Assembly: GCF_000153765.1 (NCBI RefSeq)
Contig: NZ_DS022295.1
Location: 19,578 to 83,577, forward strand
Reading direction: 5' to 3'
Source: Mariprofundus ferrooxydans PV-1
GTDB taxonomy: Bacteria; Pseudomonadota; Zetaproteobacteria; Mariprofundales; Mariprofundaceae
Length of the DNA: 64,000 nt
Below the pieces are notes generated by a model. It ran no database searches. It saw nothing but the letters and a program-made list of their open reading frames with translations, and had not been told where the DNA came from. Both the position numbers and the translations under genes were made by a program. Of this stretch, positions 45,093 to 55,529 are shown piece after piece. How positions within the stretch are numbered: position 1 is the first letter of the stretch; each line of letters starts with the position of its first letter.

Positions 45093-45193
45093 AGCAGGCG
45101 TCTCCGGTCATGGTTGTCTCAGTGGGAAGCTTATCCTGATCGGCTGCATCAGGCACGTGTCGTATCCGGGGTGTCGCACTCTCCGGTATCCGG

Positions 45194-45763
45194 TCATGTT
45201 CGGGATGGGGTTGATGCTCCCGCAGCTTCGACCAGTCCGACGTCTGCCAGCCAGCCGCTGCTGGCATCTGCGATCATATCGGCATAGGGAATATAGGGTT
45301 TGATATCCAGCACGGGAGTGCCATCAAGCATATCGTGACCCTCGATCGTCAGGATGCGTCCCTTGATCTGTATTAAACGTACAGCAGAGAGGCCGATGCT
45401 GTTCGGCCGGTGCGGGCCGCGGGTGGCAAACAGGCCGCGCCGTTGCTTCGGTCCTCTGGGGGGCAGAACAGTTGGATTCCAGCCGTTATTCAGATGCATC
45501 CAGTAAATCACCCAGATATGAGAGAAACCATCCAGGTCGGTAAGCGCCTGTTCAAAATTCATGCCTGCATTGAGATGGATTTCCGCTGTTTCAGGCTGAT
45601 CCAGCGTGGGTTGGCGCGGTGTGGCAAAACGCTCCCGGTAGCTGCTTTTAACCACGCCGATAGCCTGCATATCGATATGCATGTTGGCGCTGTCTGCATG
45701 GGTGACGGTATCGGTATACTGCTTTATCGGTTTGGCTGGTTTGTTGTTGATGCCATCACTCAT
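45194..45763 (-). CDS. trmO: tRNA (N6-threonylcarbamoyladenosine37-N6)-methyltransferase TrmO
   Basis: Methylates t6A37 of tRNA-Thr. 189 residues with the YaeB/TrmO pattern: QAIGVVKSSYRERFATPRQ, then DLDGFSHIWVIYWMH and RGLFATRGPHRPNSIGLS, and DGTPVLDIKPYIPYAD. ATG 45763 lies in the clpA stop region (ATGA overlap) and gives about 30 extra residues before the usual N-terminus; a later start is possible. Coupled to clpA. Confidence 0.88.
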   Translation of the reverse strand: MSDGINNKPAKPIKQYTDTVTHADSANMHIDMQAIGVVKSSYRERFATPRQPTLDQPETAEIHLNAGMNFEQALTDLDGFSHIWVIYWMHLNNGWNPTVLPPRGPKQRRGLFATRGPHRPNSIGLSAVRLIQIKGRILTIEGHDMLDGTPVLDIKPYIPYADMIADASSGWLADVGLVEAAGASTPSRT

Positions 45764-48018
45764 GCAGGTATGGATTCGTCATGATGCACAACAAGCTCAT
45801 CCTGTTTGCATTCAATGCGTGCGATGCCGCCTTTCTGCAGCGCACCGAACAGAATAGCATCAGCCAGCGGCTTCTTGATATGCTCCTGAATCAGTCTGCC
45901 CATAGGACGAGCGCCCATCAGTGGGTCGTAACCACGTTTGGCCAGCCACTGCTTGGCTTCCAGTGTTACATCGAGTTCCACCTTCTTGTTCAGCAGCTGG
46001 GTCTCCAGTTCAATCAGCATTTTATCGACAACATGCAGGATGATCTCCTCGGAGAGCGGTGCAAAGCCGATAATGGAGTCCAGGCGGTTACGGAATTCCG
46101 GCGTGAAGATGCGCTTGATGGCAGCATCATCATCCCCCTGGCGTGGCTGTGGATTAAACCCGACGCTGTTCTGTTGCATTTCAAATGCGCCGGCATTACT
46201 GGTCATAATCAGTACGATATGACGGAAATCGGCAACCCGCCCGTTGTTATCGGTCAACGTACCATGATCCATGACCTGCAACAGCAGGTTAAACAGATCC
46301 GGATGTGCTTTTTCAATTTCATCAAGCAGCAGTACGGCGTGCGGATTCTTGTTGATGGCCTCGGTCAGCAGGCCGCCCTGATCAAATCCGACGTAGCCCG
46401 GAGGCGCACCGATGAGGCGGGAGACGGTATGGGACTCCATATATTCGGACATGTCGAAGCGGATCAGCTCTACGCCCATAATGCGTGCCAGCTGACGCGC
46501 CGCCTCTGTTTTGCCGACGCCGGTGGGGCCGGTAAACAGGAAGGAGCCTATCGGTTTTTCCGGATGTGCAAGACCGGCACGGGAGAGCTTGATACTGGCT
46601 GCCAGCTGATCGATGGCCTTGTCCTGACCGAATACGGAGAGTTTCAGGTCGCGATCCAGATGCGCCAGCTGTTTACGGTCGCTGGCATTGACCTGCTGAT
46701 GCGGAATGCGGGCCATGGAGGCAATCATACTCTCGATATCATGCACATTGATGCGCACACGACGTTTGTCTTCCGGCTTCATGCGCATCGCGGCGCCAGC
46801 CTCATCGAGTACATCAATAGCGGAATCGGGCAGTCGTCGTTCGCTCAGGTGGCGTTTGGCCAGTTTTGCTGCCTGCTCTATGGCAGGCTGACTGTAGCTC
46901 ACTGCATGGTGGGCTTCCAACCCGGATTTGAGTCCCTTGAGAATTTCGATGGTTTCTTCCACGCTCGGTTCCGGCACATCCACTTTCTGAAAGCGGCGGG
47001 AGAGAGCGCGGTCTTTTTCAAACAGGTTACGAAACTCCTGATGGGTGGTTGCACCGATACAGCGTAACTCGCCATTGGCCAGAGCCGGTTTGAGCAGATT
47101 TGAGGCATCCATCGTGCCGCCGCTGGCAGCGCCGGCACCGATAATGGTGTGGATTTCGTCAATAAACAGCACCGCCTGATCCTTTTGCTGCAAGGCTTGC
47201 AGCACGGCTTTCAGCCGCTCTTCAAAGTCACCGCGGTACTTGGTGCCGGCCAGCAATGCTCCCATATCCAGCGCATAGATGGTGGCGTGAGCAATGACCT
47301 CGGGCGCCTGTTGCTGTTCAATGCGCAGGGCCAGACCTTCGGCAATAGCCGTTTTTCCCACTCCTGCATCACCAACGAGCAGGGGATTGTTTTTACGCCG
47401 GCGTGACAGAATCTGAATGCAGCGACTGAGTTCTTCGTTGCGGCCGATCAGGGGATCAATTTTTCCATCTTTGGCACGTTGGGATAGGTTAATGCAGTAC
47501 TGGCTTAAGGGGGACTTGTCAGTAGCGGGAGCGCCGCCTTCAATGGAGGGGTTCTGCATGTCAGCTTCACTGGGAATCGGTTCATCGCGCATGGCGTTAT
47601 GCGCCATGAAGCTGACAATATCCAGGCGTGTCACACCCATCCTGTTGAGGAAGTGGACGGCGTGCGAATCCTTCTCGGAAAAGATGGCAACCAGTACATT
47701 TGCACCGGTCACTTCGCGTTTGCCGGAGGCCTGTACCTGCATGACTGCGCGCTGGATGACCCGTTGCAAACCGATGCTCGCTGTCGTTTCACCGGCCTCT
47801 TCGGGCAGGGTGGCGACATGCTCACGAATGAACTGGTTCAGATCGGTGCGCAGTTTCTCGACATCGGCACGGCAGCCGAGCAGTACGCCCAGTGCATTCG
47901 GGTTGTCCAGCAATCCCAGCAGCAAATGCTCGACTGTGACGAATTCATTGCGGCGGATATGGGCATTGCGGAATGTGTCATTCAGTGTTTCTTCCAGCTC
48001 TTCACTCAGTATTCCCAT
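45760..48018 (-). CDS. clpA: ATP-dependent Clp protease ATP-binding subunit ClpA
   Basis: Unfoldase that feeds proteins to ClpP and, with ClpS, N-end-rule substrates. 752 residues: two Clp_N repeats (1-145), first AAA+ with [13 protein letters not shown] (about 215), second with [12 protein letters not shown] (about 492), and arginine-rich [10 protein letters not shown]. The ClpP-binding loop, IGL in most ClpA, is VGF here (NSVGFNPQ). clpP is not in the window. Confidence 0.95.
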   Translation of the reverse strand: MGILSEELEETLNDTFRNAHIRRNEFVTVEHLLLGLLDNPNALGVLLGCRADVEKLRTDLNQFIREHVATLPEEAGETTASIGLQRVIQRAVMQVQASGKREVTGANVLVAIFSEKDSHAVHFLNRMGVTRLDIVSFMAHNAMRDEPIPSEADMQNPSIEGGAPATDKSPLSQYCINLSQRAKDGKIDPLIGRNEELSRCIQILSRRRKNNPLLVGDAGVGKTAIAEGLALRIEQQQAPEVIAHATIYALDMGALLAGTKYRGDFEERLKAVLQALQQKDQAVLFIDEIHTIIGAGAASGGTMDASNLLKPALANGELRCIGATTHQEFRNLFEKDRALSRRFQKVDVPEPSVEETIEILKGLKSGLEAHHAVSYSQPAIEQAAKLAKRHLSERRLPDSAIDVLDEAGAAMRMKPEDKRRVRINVHDIESMIASMARIPHQQVNASDRKQLAHLDRDLKLSVFGQDKAIDQLAASIKLSRAGLAHPEKPIGSFLFTGPTGVGKTEAARQLARIMGVELIRFDMSEYMESHTVSRLIGAPPGYVGFDQGGLLTEAINKNPHAVLLLDEIEKAHPDLFNLLLQVMDHGTLTDNNGRVADFRHIVLIMTSNAGAFEMQQNSVGFNPQPRQGDDDAAIKRIFTPEFRNRLDSIIGFAPLSEEIILHVVDKMLIELETQLLNKKVELDVTLEAKQWLAKRGYDPLMGARPMGRLIQEHIKKPLADAILFGALQKGGIARIECKQDELVVHHDESIPA

Positions 48019-48105
48019 GGTTGCACCTCACTGTATAAACGACGCAATATCTGTGCCAGTTCATGCTTTCCGGTCTGACCCTGATACTGGCCTGTAACGC
48101 AGATA

Positions 48106-48444
48106 TTATCCATTTGGGTCATTGGTATCCTTTTCCATGATACAACGCAAGGGATGGCCGCTGGTACGGCTGGCGGCTTCAACCTGTTGTAACTTGGTTT
48201 CGGCAATATCGCGTGGATAGATTCCGCACATGGCACGACCCTCCAGGTGGATTTGTAACATCAGTTGATTTGCCGTTGCTTCCGATTTGTGAAAGAAACG
48301 GATGAGTACGTCAACCACAAAATCCATCGGGGTAAAGTCATCATTGAGCATCAGGATGCGAAACATCGGCGGCGGTTGCAGTTGTGGTTCAGCCGTTTCT
48401 GTTTCAGGGTTGCGCACCGAATCCGGGGTTGTTATCTCAGTCAT
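48106..48444 (-). CDS. clpS: ClpS adaptor protein
   Basis: 112 residues. Adaptor that hands N-degron proteins to ClpA, encoded directly upstream of clpA as usual. The substrate pocket is marked by LNDDFTPMDFVVDVL and the ClpA-contact region by HLEGRAMCGIYPRDIAETK. The first 25 residues are a flexible extension. Only 42 bases separate its ATG from the divergent HAD gene. Confidence 0.95.
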   Translation of the reverse strand: MTEITTPDSVRNPETETAEPQLQPPPMFRILMLNDDFTPMDFVVDVLIRFFHKSEATANQLMLQIHLEGRAMCGIYPRDIAETKLQQVEAASRTSGHPLRCIMEKDTNDPNG

Positions 48445-48486
48445 GAGGCGATGATAGCAGGACGGAAAATTCTTGTCAGGGGGCTA

Positions 48487-49245
48487 ATGATGCCGGAACT
48501 GAAATGTATATTGTGGGATGTGGATGGCACGCTGGCCGATACCGAACGTGATGGTCACAGGGTCGCGTTCAATATGGCTTTTGATGAAGCTGGCCATGCA
48601 CGCGAATGGGATGTGCCGACCTACGGTGAATTGTTGAAGGTGACCGGCGGCAAGGAGCGTATCCGTTACGATATCGAACGCGGTGGCATGGGAGATATGC
48701 CGGATGATCAGATTGCCAGCCTGCATGCGCGCAAAACAGCGCATTATCAGGAGCTGATTGCCGAAGGTCGTATCCCGTTGCGCGCCGGCGTGCGACGCCT
48801 GCTGGAAGAGGCCTGGCAGGCAGGTATCACGCTGGGTGTTGCTACAACGACAACACCGTCAGCGCTGGATGCACTGATTGAGCACTCCCTGGGCCGTGAA
48901 TGGTTTGACCGTTTTGCCGTGCTTGCCGCCGGAGATATTGTGCCTGCCAAAAAGCCAGCGCCGGACATATATACCTATGCAATGGAGCAGCTGGGTGTGG
49001 ATGCAGGCAATACGCTGGCGCTGGAAGATTCAGGTAATGGCTGGAAATCCGCACAGGCAGCAGGCCTGCATTGTGTTGTTACCGTTAATGATTATACCCG
49101 TGCCCAGGATTTCGACGGGGCAGATCTGGTGGTGTCTGAATTCGGCGAGCCGGGCAGTGCGATCGAGGTTTTGGCTAATCCGCACGGATTGGCAGATCTC
49201 GAATATGTGAAGCTGGCACATCTGCAGGCATTGATGCAGGCGTGA
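48487..49245 (+). CDS. HAD-superfamily hydrolase, CbbY/CbbZ-like
   Basis: 252 residues from ATG 48487. HAD motif I is WDVDGTLADTE (D11/D13 region), with a helical cap, motif II TTTTP, the lysine in PAKKPAPDIY (motif III) and the acidic LEDSGNGW (motif IV). It resembles CbbY/Gph phosphatases that act on sugar phosphates or phosphoglycolate. Its stop overlaps the TatD gene start. Confidence 0.85.
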   Translation: MMPELKCILWDVDGTLADTERDGHRVAFNMAFDEAGHAREWDVPTYGELLKVTGGKERIRYDIERGGMGDMPDDQIASLHARKTAHYQELIAEGRIPLRAGVRRLLEEAWQAGITLGVATTTTPSALDALIEHSLGREWFDRFAVLAAGDIVPAKKPAPDIYTYAMEQLGVDAGNTLALEDSGNGWKSAQAAGLHCVVTVNDYTRAQDFDGADLVVSEFGEPGSAIEVLANPHGLADLEYVKLAHLQALMQA

Positions 49246-49247
49246 GC

Positions 49248-50024
49248 ATGTCGGATATCGCGCTGTTTGATTCGCACTGTCATGTGGACTTTCATCATTT
49301 CGATGAAGATCGGGATGCCGTATTTGAGCGCATGCGTGAACAGGGTGTGACGCGGGTGCTGGCCGTGTCGGTGGAGCTGGAGCAAACACCGCGTCTGGAA
49401 GCGCTGGTTGCGGCTCGCGATAACGTCTGGTTTTCGGTCGGAGTGCATCCGAATCATGAGGTGGATGTTGAGCCGACAGAGGATGAATTGATCCGTCTGG
49501 CTGCGCATCCGCGCTGTGTGGCCATTGGTGAGACGGGGATGGATTTTTTTCGTCATCATGTCGATCCGGCTCTGCAGCAGACACGTTTTCGCACGCATGT
49601 CCGTGCGGCGCATAAGGTCAGTAAGCCGGTTATTGTACATATGCGGGATGCGGATGAGGCAACACTGGATATTCTGAGGCAGGAAAATATAGCTGGTTGT
49701 GGCGGGATTATGCACTGCTTCTCCTCATCCTGGTCTGCGGCACAGCAGGCGCTGGATATGGGGATGTCGATCTCTTTTTCCGGCAATGTAACCTTTAAAC
49801 GCAATGACGAGTTGCGTGAGGTGGCACGTCAGGTGCCGGATGATATGCTGTTGATCGAAACCGATGCGCCGTATCTGGCACCCATGCCGATGCGTGGCAA
49901 GCGCAATGAGCCGGCTTATGTGCGTCATGTGGCGGAATGTCTGGCTGAAGTCCGCGGCGTATCGCTGGCGACTCTGGCGGAGCAGACAACAGCCAACGCC
50001 ATGCGTCGCTTTGGTCTCAGCTGA
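49248..50024 (+). CDS. TatD family metal-dependent DNase
   Basis: 258 residues from ATG 49248 (GTG 49242 is also in frame and overlaps the upstream stop). Metal sites DSHCHVDF (D7, H9, H11), GETGMDFF, HMRDAD, HCFSSS and ETDAPYLAPMP, all in place. Family members are 3'-5' exonucleases used in DNA repair or quality control. YcfH/TatD subtype is not settled. Confidence 0.9.
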   Translation: MSDIALFDSHCHVDFHHFDEDRDAVFERMREQGVTRVLAVSVELEQTPRLEALVAARDNVWFSVGVHPNHEVDVEPTEDELIRLAAHPRCVAIGETGMDFFRHHVDPALQQTRFRTHVRAAHKVSKPVIVHMRDADEATLDILRQENIAGCGGIMHCFSSSWSAAQQALDMGMSISFSGNVTFKRNDELREVARQVPDDMLLIETDAPYLAPMPMRGKRNEPAYVRHVAECLAEVRGVSLATLAEQTTANAMRRFGLS

Positions 50025-50081
50025 AATCTGCCAGCCAGCGAGTAGCAAAGGTAAAAAAAGTGCGGTGGAGATGTCTTGTTG

Positions 50082-51041
50082 TCAGAGGTGTGGTGTCTCT
50101 GCCGTTGTGGCAGGCTGTGTAATATCGGCCTGAGCCAGTTCGCGGGCGACGGGTGCCTGAGCAACGATAATATCATCCATTTCATGAATGATATTTTTCA
50201 GCCATTCACCGCCTTTCGGGTCATGTGCCAGAGCAACGGCAATATAACGATGCCCACCGTGCTCAATCAGGGCGCTGTCGGCATGCCAGTCACGCCATGT
50301 GCCGGATTTCCGATACATCCGGATATCCGGGTTATGCATGGCATCCAGTCCCTTGACGAATTTATGGTTGATGCCCGAATCGGCCATGATGCCCTTCATC
50401 TCGGCGGAATAGCGGGGTGAAACCAGCTGACCGGTCTGCATCATATAATAGAATCGGGCAACCTGCATGGCGCTGGCGCCGTGCGAAAGGTTGTGCAATG
50501 GGTCGCGATGGAATGGTGCCGTACCGGCATACTCCTTGCCGACCCACAATCCGCCATTGTGTTTCGGGTCGTAGAGACGGTATTTGGGCGATTCCATTAC
50601 CGTATTGATATAATCCTTGCCGACCATATCAATCATGGCGGTGGCATCCTTGTTGGATGAATAGCGGATCATGCGGGTCATGGTATCGCGTGTTTCCCGG
50701 TTCAGTGGCAATTTACCCTGCTTGATCAGCTCAAAGGCGGTCAGCAGTACGGCGATTTTCGGCAGACTGGCGGCATACATCATCTGGTCGCCGTTGACTT
50801 GAGCCATCTTGGGGGCATCCGGGTTCGTGATATCAACCAGTACCAGATTCAGTCGCTTCTCTTTTACCGCACGCGAGAGGTGCAACGCCTTGATGCGTTG
50901 GTCCAGCTTCTTCTGTAATTGTTTGCTGGTATGATCGCGTATCGAGTGGTGGGATTGTTGCGCAGCAGCTACGGATTTATAGGGCATCATCATCAGAAAG
51001 AGTGTTGCCGCCAATATGTGGAATTTAAATTGCTGCCTCAT
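50082..51041 (-). CDS. class A beta-lactamase/penicillin-binding-type serine hydrolase
   Basis: 319 residues with a signal peptide ending SVAAA. Active-site Ser-x-x-Lys is in AASLPKI (about 91-97), the SxN-like motif is in YSSNKDA, and the third box is KSGT (RKSGTWRDWH). It resembles class A beta-lactamases but lacks the usual Omega-loop ExxLN that I can see, so it may hydrolyse peptidoglycan or another substrate rather than antibiotics. Confidence 0.8.
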   Translation of the reverse strand: MRQQFKFHILAATLFLMMMPYKSVAAAQQSHHSIRDHTSKQLQKKLDQRIKALHLSRAVKEKRLNLVLVDITNPDAPKMAQVNGDQMMYAASLPKIAVLLTAFELIKQGKLPLNRETRDTMTRMIRYSSNKDATAMIDMVGKDYINTVMESPKYRLYDPKHNGGLWVGKEYAGTAPFHRDPLHNLSHGASAMQVARFYYMMQTGQLVSPRYSAEMKGIMADSGINHKFVKGLDAMHNPDIRMYRKSGTWRDWHADSALIEHGGHRYIAVALAHDPKGGEWLKNIIHEMDDIIVAQAPVARELAQADITQPATTAETPHL

Positions 51042-51204
51042 TTCACTTCTCCCATGCAGGAAGCTTGTGCGATATTTGTTACGACGTTAGCACAAAAGGG
51101 TAGTAAAAGTCAAAGAATATGTATGTGTATGCTGCCGAAATGACGCAATGGCCTCGATTCATGATGCTGGTCAGCAGGATATCTTTGAACTACATTCATG
51201 CCGC

Positions 51205-52479
51205 ATGAGAACAATCACAAAAGCCGGATGGTCATGGGCTGTTTATGACTGGGCCAACTCCGCCTATACGACGACGGTCATGGCCGGTTTTTTTCCGGTT
51301 TTTTTCAAACAATTCTGGGCGACCGGTTTAAGTGCCAACGAGAGCACATTCTGGCTGGGGCTGGCCAATGCCGTATCCGGCCTGTTGATTGCACTGCTGG
51401 CGCCAGTGCTGGGTGCGATGGCCGATCAGGGCGGGTTGAAAAAGCGCATGCTACTGAGTTTTACCACGCTGGGTGTGTTGATGACCGCAGCGCTGTTTCT
51501 GGTGGGGCAGGGCGAGTGGGTATGGGCCGTGGTGATTTTTTCGTTTGGTGCAATTGGTTTTTCCGGCTCCAATGTGTTTTATGATGCCCTGATTGTGGAT
51601 GTCTCCGAACGTAACCAGTTTGACCGGGTTTCATCACTGGGATATGCGCTGGGATATCTGGGAGGCGGCTTGCTGTTTGCCGTGAATGTGGTGATGACCC
51701 TGCATCCGGATTGGTTCATGCTGGCGGGTAAGGCGGAGGCAATACGCTGGTCTTTTCTTTCGGTTGCTCTCTGGTGGGCACTGTTTACATTGCCGCTGGC
51801 TTATCATGTCAGGGAAGCAGGAGGGGCTGAGTCAGTACACTGGTGCAAAGCCGCGCGGGATGGTTTTGCGCAATTGGGAGATACCTATCGTCATCTGCGC
51901 TCTCTCCGGCAGGTATGGTTGTTTTTGTTGGCCTACTTCCTCTATATCGATGGTGTTAACACGGTGGCGCGGATGGCCGTGGACTACGGTCTGGCGCTGG
52001 GTTTTGATGCAGCTGTACTGATGACGGCACTGTTGATGACGCAGTTTATTGCTTTTCCATCGGCACTGGCGCTGGGCTGGCTGGGAGAGCGCTGGAGCTG
52101 TAAAGGTGTGCTGCTGATCTGTATCGGGGTGTATGCTGCGGTCTGTATCTGGAGTTCAACAATGGAGAATACGGTCGATTTTTACTGGCTGGCTGCAGCC
52201 ATCGGCCTGGTGATGGGCGGTATTCAGGCCTTGTCCCGCTCCATGTACGCCCGCATGATACCATCGCACCAGTCGGCGGAGTTTTTTGGTTTTTTCAATA
52301 TGCTGGGCAAGTTTGCTGCTGTGCTGGGCCCATTGATGATGGGAATGGCCAGTATGCTCTCCGGCAGCGCCCGCATATCAATATTGGTAATTGTGATACT
52401 GTTTGCTGCCGGCGCGGCTTTGCTTTATCGTGTTGTTGAAGTTGATGGAGATCATTCACCGCAGGTCAGTGCAGAGTGA
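51205..52479 (+). CDS. UMF1-family MFS transporter
   Basis: 424 residues from ATG 51205 (ATG 51148 is in frame, 19 residues earlier). About eleven to twelve hydrophobic helices. Family landmarks are WAVYDWANSAYTTTV near the start, GAIGFSGSNVFYDALIVDVS, and QALSRSMYARMIPSHQSAEFFGFF in the C-terminal half. UMF1 members export or import small solutes; the cargo is unknown. Neither start has a strong ribosome-binding site. Confidence 0.85.
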   Translation: MRTITKAGWSWAVYDWANSAYTTTVMAGFFPVFFKQFWATGLSANESTFWLGLANAVSGLLIALLAPVLGAMADQGGLKKRMLLSFTTLGVLMTAALFLVGQGEWVWAVVIFSFGAIGFSGSNVFYDALIVDVSERNQFDRVSSLGYALGYLGGGLLFAVNVVMTLHPDWFMLAGKAEAIRWSFLSVALWWALFTLPLAYHVREAGGAESVHWCKAARDGFAQLGDTYRHLRSLRQVWLFLLAYFLYIDGVNTVARMAVDYGLALGFDAAVLMTALLMTQFIAFPSALALGWLGERWSCKGVLLICIGVYAAVCIWSSTMENTVDFYWLAAAIGLVMGGIQALSRSMYARMIPSHQSAEFFGFFNMLGKFAAVLGPLMMGMASMLSGSARISILVIVILFAAGAALLYRVVEVDGDHSPQVSAE

Positions 52480-52519
52480 AGGCAAGCGCGGTGTGAACAT
52501 GTTGAAGGAGGGAGGATGA

Positions 52520-53110
52520 ATGATGACTGTTTTATTGTCTGTATTGGTGGCGATCGTGCTGTTGGTGGTATACGTCATATTGATTTACAACCGCCTGGTG
52601 GGGTTGCGTAACCGATTCAGGAATGCCTTCGCGCAAATAGATGTGCAGCTCAAACGCCGTTACGATCTGATTCCCAATCTGGTTGAGACAGCCAAAGCCT
52701 ATCTGAAACACGAACATGAGACGCTTGAGCAGGTGATTCAGGCGCGCAATCACGCATTGTCTGCCATGAAGGTGGCCGGCGATAACCCGGGTAATGCCAT
52801 GGCGATGAAGTCGCTTGCAGGAGCCGAAGCGGCAGTGAGCGGGGCGCTGCTCAATCTCAATGCCGTGATGGAAAATTACCCGGATCTGAAAGCGGATCAA
52901 ACCATGGCACAGCTATCTGAGGAACTGACCTCGACGGAAAACCGTGTTTCCTTCTCGCGACAGGCCTACAACGATGAGGTCATGCTCTACAATACCCGGC
53001 GGGAGTCATTCCCCGATGTGCTGTTTGCCGGCCTTTTCGGTTTCAGTGAGGCGGCACTGTGGGAGCTGGCGAAACCAGCTGAACGTGAAGCTGTTAAGGT
53101 CAGCTTCTGA
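52520..53110 (+). CDS. LemA family protein
   Basis: 196 residues with an N-terminal membrane helix (LSVLVAIVLLVVYVILIY) and the LemA coiled-coil body: RNRFRNAFAQIDVQLKRRYDLIPNLVETAKAY. A strong GGAGGGAGG precedes two adjacent ATG codons (52520, 52523). LemA proteins are commonly paired with membrane proteases; here the M48 gene follows 117 bases later. The function is not established. Confidence 0.92.
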   Translation: MMTVLLSVLVAIVLLVVYVILIYNRLVGLRNRFRNAFAQIDVQLKRRYDLIPNLVETAKAYLKHEHETLEQVIQARNHALSAMKVAGDNPGNAMAMKSLAGAEAAVSGALLNLNAVMENYPDLKADQTMAQLSEELTSTENRVSFSRQAYNDEVMLYNTRRESFPDVLFAGLFGFSEAALWELAKPAEREAVKVSF

Positions 53111-53227
53111 AAGCGGTGCAAACAGCACCCGGCGGAAGTCAGTGTAAAATTACAGCTTTGTGGTTTTGTGATTGCATCTGTTTTTACATGACATCGACCG
53201 TGTCGGACTAACACCCGGGAACGCTCT

Positions 53228-55165
53228 ATGGTGGATTTCTTCGGTCAGCAGGAGCAGGCAAGGCGGCAGACCAGTCGGCTGGTGATGCTGTTCGCCGTGG
53301 CCGTAGTGTTGATTGTGCTTGCGGTCTATCTGGCAGTAACGGCCGGGCTCTTCATTGCCCAGTTTTTTCAGGGGCAGCAGCAATTCTTCTCAGTGTATAC
53401 ACTGTGGAATCCGATGTTGTTTGTCTGGGTCAGTGGCTTGACGCTGCTGCTGATTGGCGGTGGCAGCTGGTATCGCCTGCACAGCCTGAAGCAGGGTGGT
53501 GGCCGTGCCGTGGCCGAACTGCTCGGCGGTACACGTATCCCTTCTGCGACGAGTGATCCGCTACTGCGTCGATTGTTGAATATCATCGCAGAGATGGCCA
53601 TCGCATCAGGTGTGCCGGTTCCTCCGGCCTACCTGCTTGAACAATCGGGTATCAACGCCTTTGCCGCAGGCTTTGCCCCGGGAGACTCCGTCATTGCCGT
53701 GACCCGGGGCGCGCTGGACCTGCTCGACCGGGATCAGTTGCAGGGCGTCATTGCACATGAATTCAGTCATATCCTTAATGGAGATACCCGTTTGAAGATG
53801 CGGCTGATGGGATTGCTGTTCGGTGTTACGCTGATCTCCGATGCAGGTATTATGTTGCTCTCATCCCGCCGCACTATTGCCTACTCCAGCCGTGAGCGGG
53901 GCACGCACCCGGCTGTGCTGGCCATCGGATTTCTGCTGTTTCTGGCGGGTACGATCGGTGCGGTTTTTGCCGATTTGATCAAGCGTGCTGTATCCCGTCA
54001 GCGGGAGTTTCTCGCCGATGCGGCAGCGGTACAATTTACCCGTAACCCTGCCGGAATTGCCGGGGCGCTGAAGCTGATCGGCGGTTGCCAGTCCGGCTCC
54101 CGTGTAGTTCATCCGGCCGCCCAGCAGGCCAGTCATTTCTTTTTTGGCGATGCCATGAAAAACGGGCAGGCACAGTGGTGGGCTACGCATCCGCCGCTGA
54201 CGGAGCGCATCCGCAGACTGGACCCCACTTTCAGGGGCGTGTTGCCACCTGTCGATGCTGTGGAGCGCAGTCGGGTCATCCGGGAGTTGGCCGTATCGGA
54301 GCTGGCGATGCCTGAGCAAGCGATGCCCGTGCAGCCATCGCAAAAGGCGACCACACGTTCGGAGGCGATAGCTTCTGTCGGACAGATTGAGTCGGGGCGG
54401 GCATCCGGATTGCTTGTCCGATTGCCTGAGCGGTTACGCCATTTTGCCCGTGACCCGTTTACCGCTCGTGCGATTGTCTATGCCATGTTGCTGGATGAAG
54501 ATACCGGCCTGCGCAGGCAGCAGCTGGATGCCTTGCAGGTGAAAGCGGATGCAGACGTATTTAGTGAGTTGCTGGATATTCAACCGCTGATAGCAGGGCT
54601 GGACCCGGACTTGCGTATTCCACTGCTGGAGCTGCTGATGCCGGCTTTAAAAGAGTTGTCGGGCATGCAGTACCGCATATTCAGGGGAAATGTAAAATTG
54701 CTGATCAAGGCGAATGAGCAACTGAGCATGCGTGAATATATGTTGCACCGGATGCTGCTCAGACATCTGGCTCCAGCATTTGAAGCCGTGCAACCGGCAG
54801 CCAATAAACAGTTAGGGGTCGAGGCGGTAGTGGCCGATCTTGGGGTAGTCGTCGCAATGCTGGTGCGCCTGGGTCGTCATGTGCAGCCGGCAAAGATTTA
54901 CCGTCAGGCTATGGAGCAGGTTGCAGGAGCAGTGGAGGAGCCGATGCCGCGGGCTGATCTCTGTACGATGGCCCGGCTGGATGCGTCACTGAATCATCTG
55001 CGTGATGCGGCGCCCTCCATTCAGCAACAGGTTGTTGCATCCTGTGCAGCAGCTGTTATCGCCGACGGGCATGTGTCTGTGCGTGAAACAGAGATGCTGC
55101 GTGCTGTGTGCGATGCGCTTGAGTGTCCTATGCCGCCGTTGGCGGAAGCTGGGCTCGGCTTCTGA
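53228..55165 (+). CDS. M48 family membrane zinc metallopeptidase
   Basis: 645 residues, larger than HtpX. Two N-terminal helices (about 18-42 and 57-75), zinc motif HEFSH (IAHEFSHILNGD, about 176-187) and the downstream glutamate in REFLADAAAVQFTRN. The C-terminal 250 residues are helical with no hydrophobic helix; the last 60 (VVASCAAAVIADGHVSVRETEMLRAVCDAL) resemble a TerB-like fold. Likely works with LemA in membrane protein quality control. Confidence 0.88.
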   Translation: MVDFFGQQEQARRQTSRLVMLFAVAVVLIVLAVYLAVTAGLFIAQFFQGQQQFFSVYTLWNPMLFVWVSGLTLLLIGGGSWYRLHSLKQGGGRAVAELLGGTRIPSATSDPLLRRLLNIIAEMAIASGVPVPPAYLLEQSGINAFAAGFAPGDSVIAVTRGALDLLDRDQLQGVIAHEFSHILNGDTRLKMRLMGLLFGVTLISDAGIMLLSSRRTIAYSSRERGTHPAVLAIGFLLFLAGTIGAVFADLIKRAVSRQREFLADAAAVQFTRNPAGIAGALKLIGGCQSGSRVVHPAAQQASHFFFGDAMKNGQAQWWATHPPLTERIRRLDPTFRGVLPPVDAVERSRVIRELAVSELAMPEQAMPVQPSQKATTRSEAIASVGQIESGRASGLLVRLPERLRHFARDPFTARAIVYAMLLDEDTGLRRQQLDALQVKADADVFSELLDIQPLIAGLDPDLRIPLLELLMPALKELSGMQYRIFRGNVKLLIKANEQLSMREYMLHRMLLRHLAPAFEAVQPAANKQLGVEAVVADLGVVVAMLVRLGRHVQPAKIYRQAMEQVAGAVEEPMPRADLCTMARLDASLNHLRDAAPSIQQQVVASCAAAVIADGHVSVRETEMLRAVCDALECPMPPLAEAGLGF

Positions 55166-55199
55166 TATTCGCTTTTACGACTGACAGGCAATAGCGACT

Positions 55200-55529
55200 T
55201 TATTTTGCTACCGTAGCAGTGGTGATGGCAGGTGCCAGATAACTCTGGTGAATCCAGCCAACATGACCATTCTTTTTCATGCGTACCTTTACCCAGACAT
55301 CCCGCTTGTCCAGCCAGATGCAGATCTCATTTTTCCAGACAATTTCGGTGACTGTGGAGGCGGCTGAAGCTGAAGCATGCAGCTTGGCCGGCTTTTTCAG
55401 TTTCAGTGCCGGCCAATCTTCTGCCGCGCCTGCCACGCTAACCGGGGAAAACACGGGATGTGTGAGTGTTGCCAGTGCGCAGAAACCAAAGAGGGTCATG
55501 GCCATGATTAGTAGTTTTGTCATTTTCAT
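55200..55529 (-). CDS. secreted SH3b-domain protein
   Basis: 109 residues: signal peptide at 1-35, then an SH3-like region PAKLHASASAASTVTEIVWKNEICIWLDKRDVWVKVRMKKNGHVGWIHQSYL. Such domains bind peptidoglycan or proteins. Role unknown. It is convergent with the M48 gene. Confidence 0.7.
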   Translation of the reverse strand: MKMTKLLIMAMTLFGFCALATLTHPVFSPVSVAGAAEDWPALKLKKPAKLHASASAASTVTEIVWKNEICIWLDKRDVWVKVRMKKNGHVGWIHQSYLAPAITTATVAK

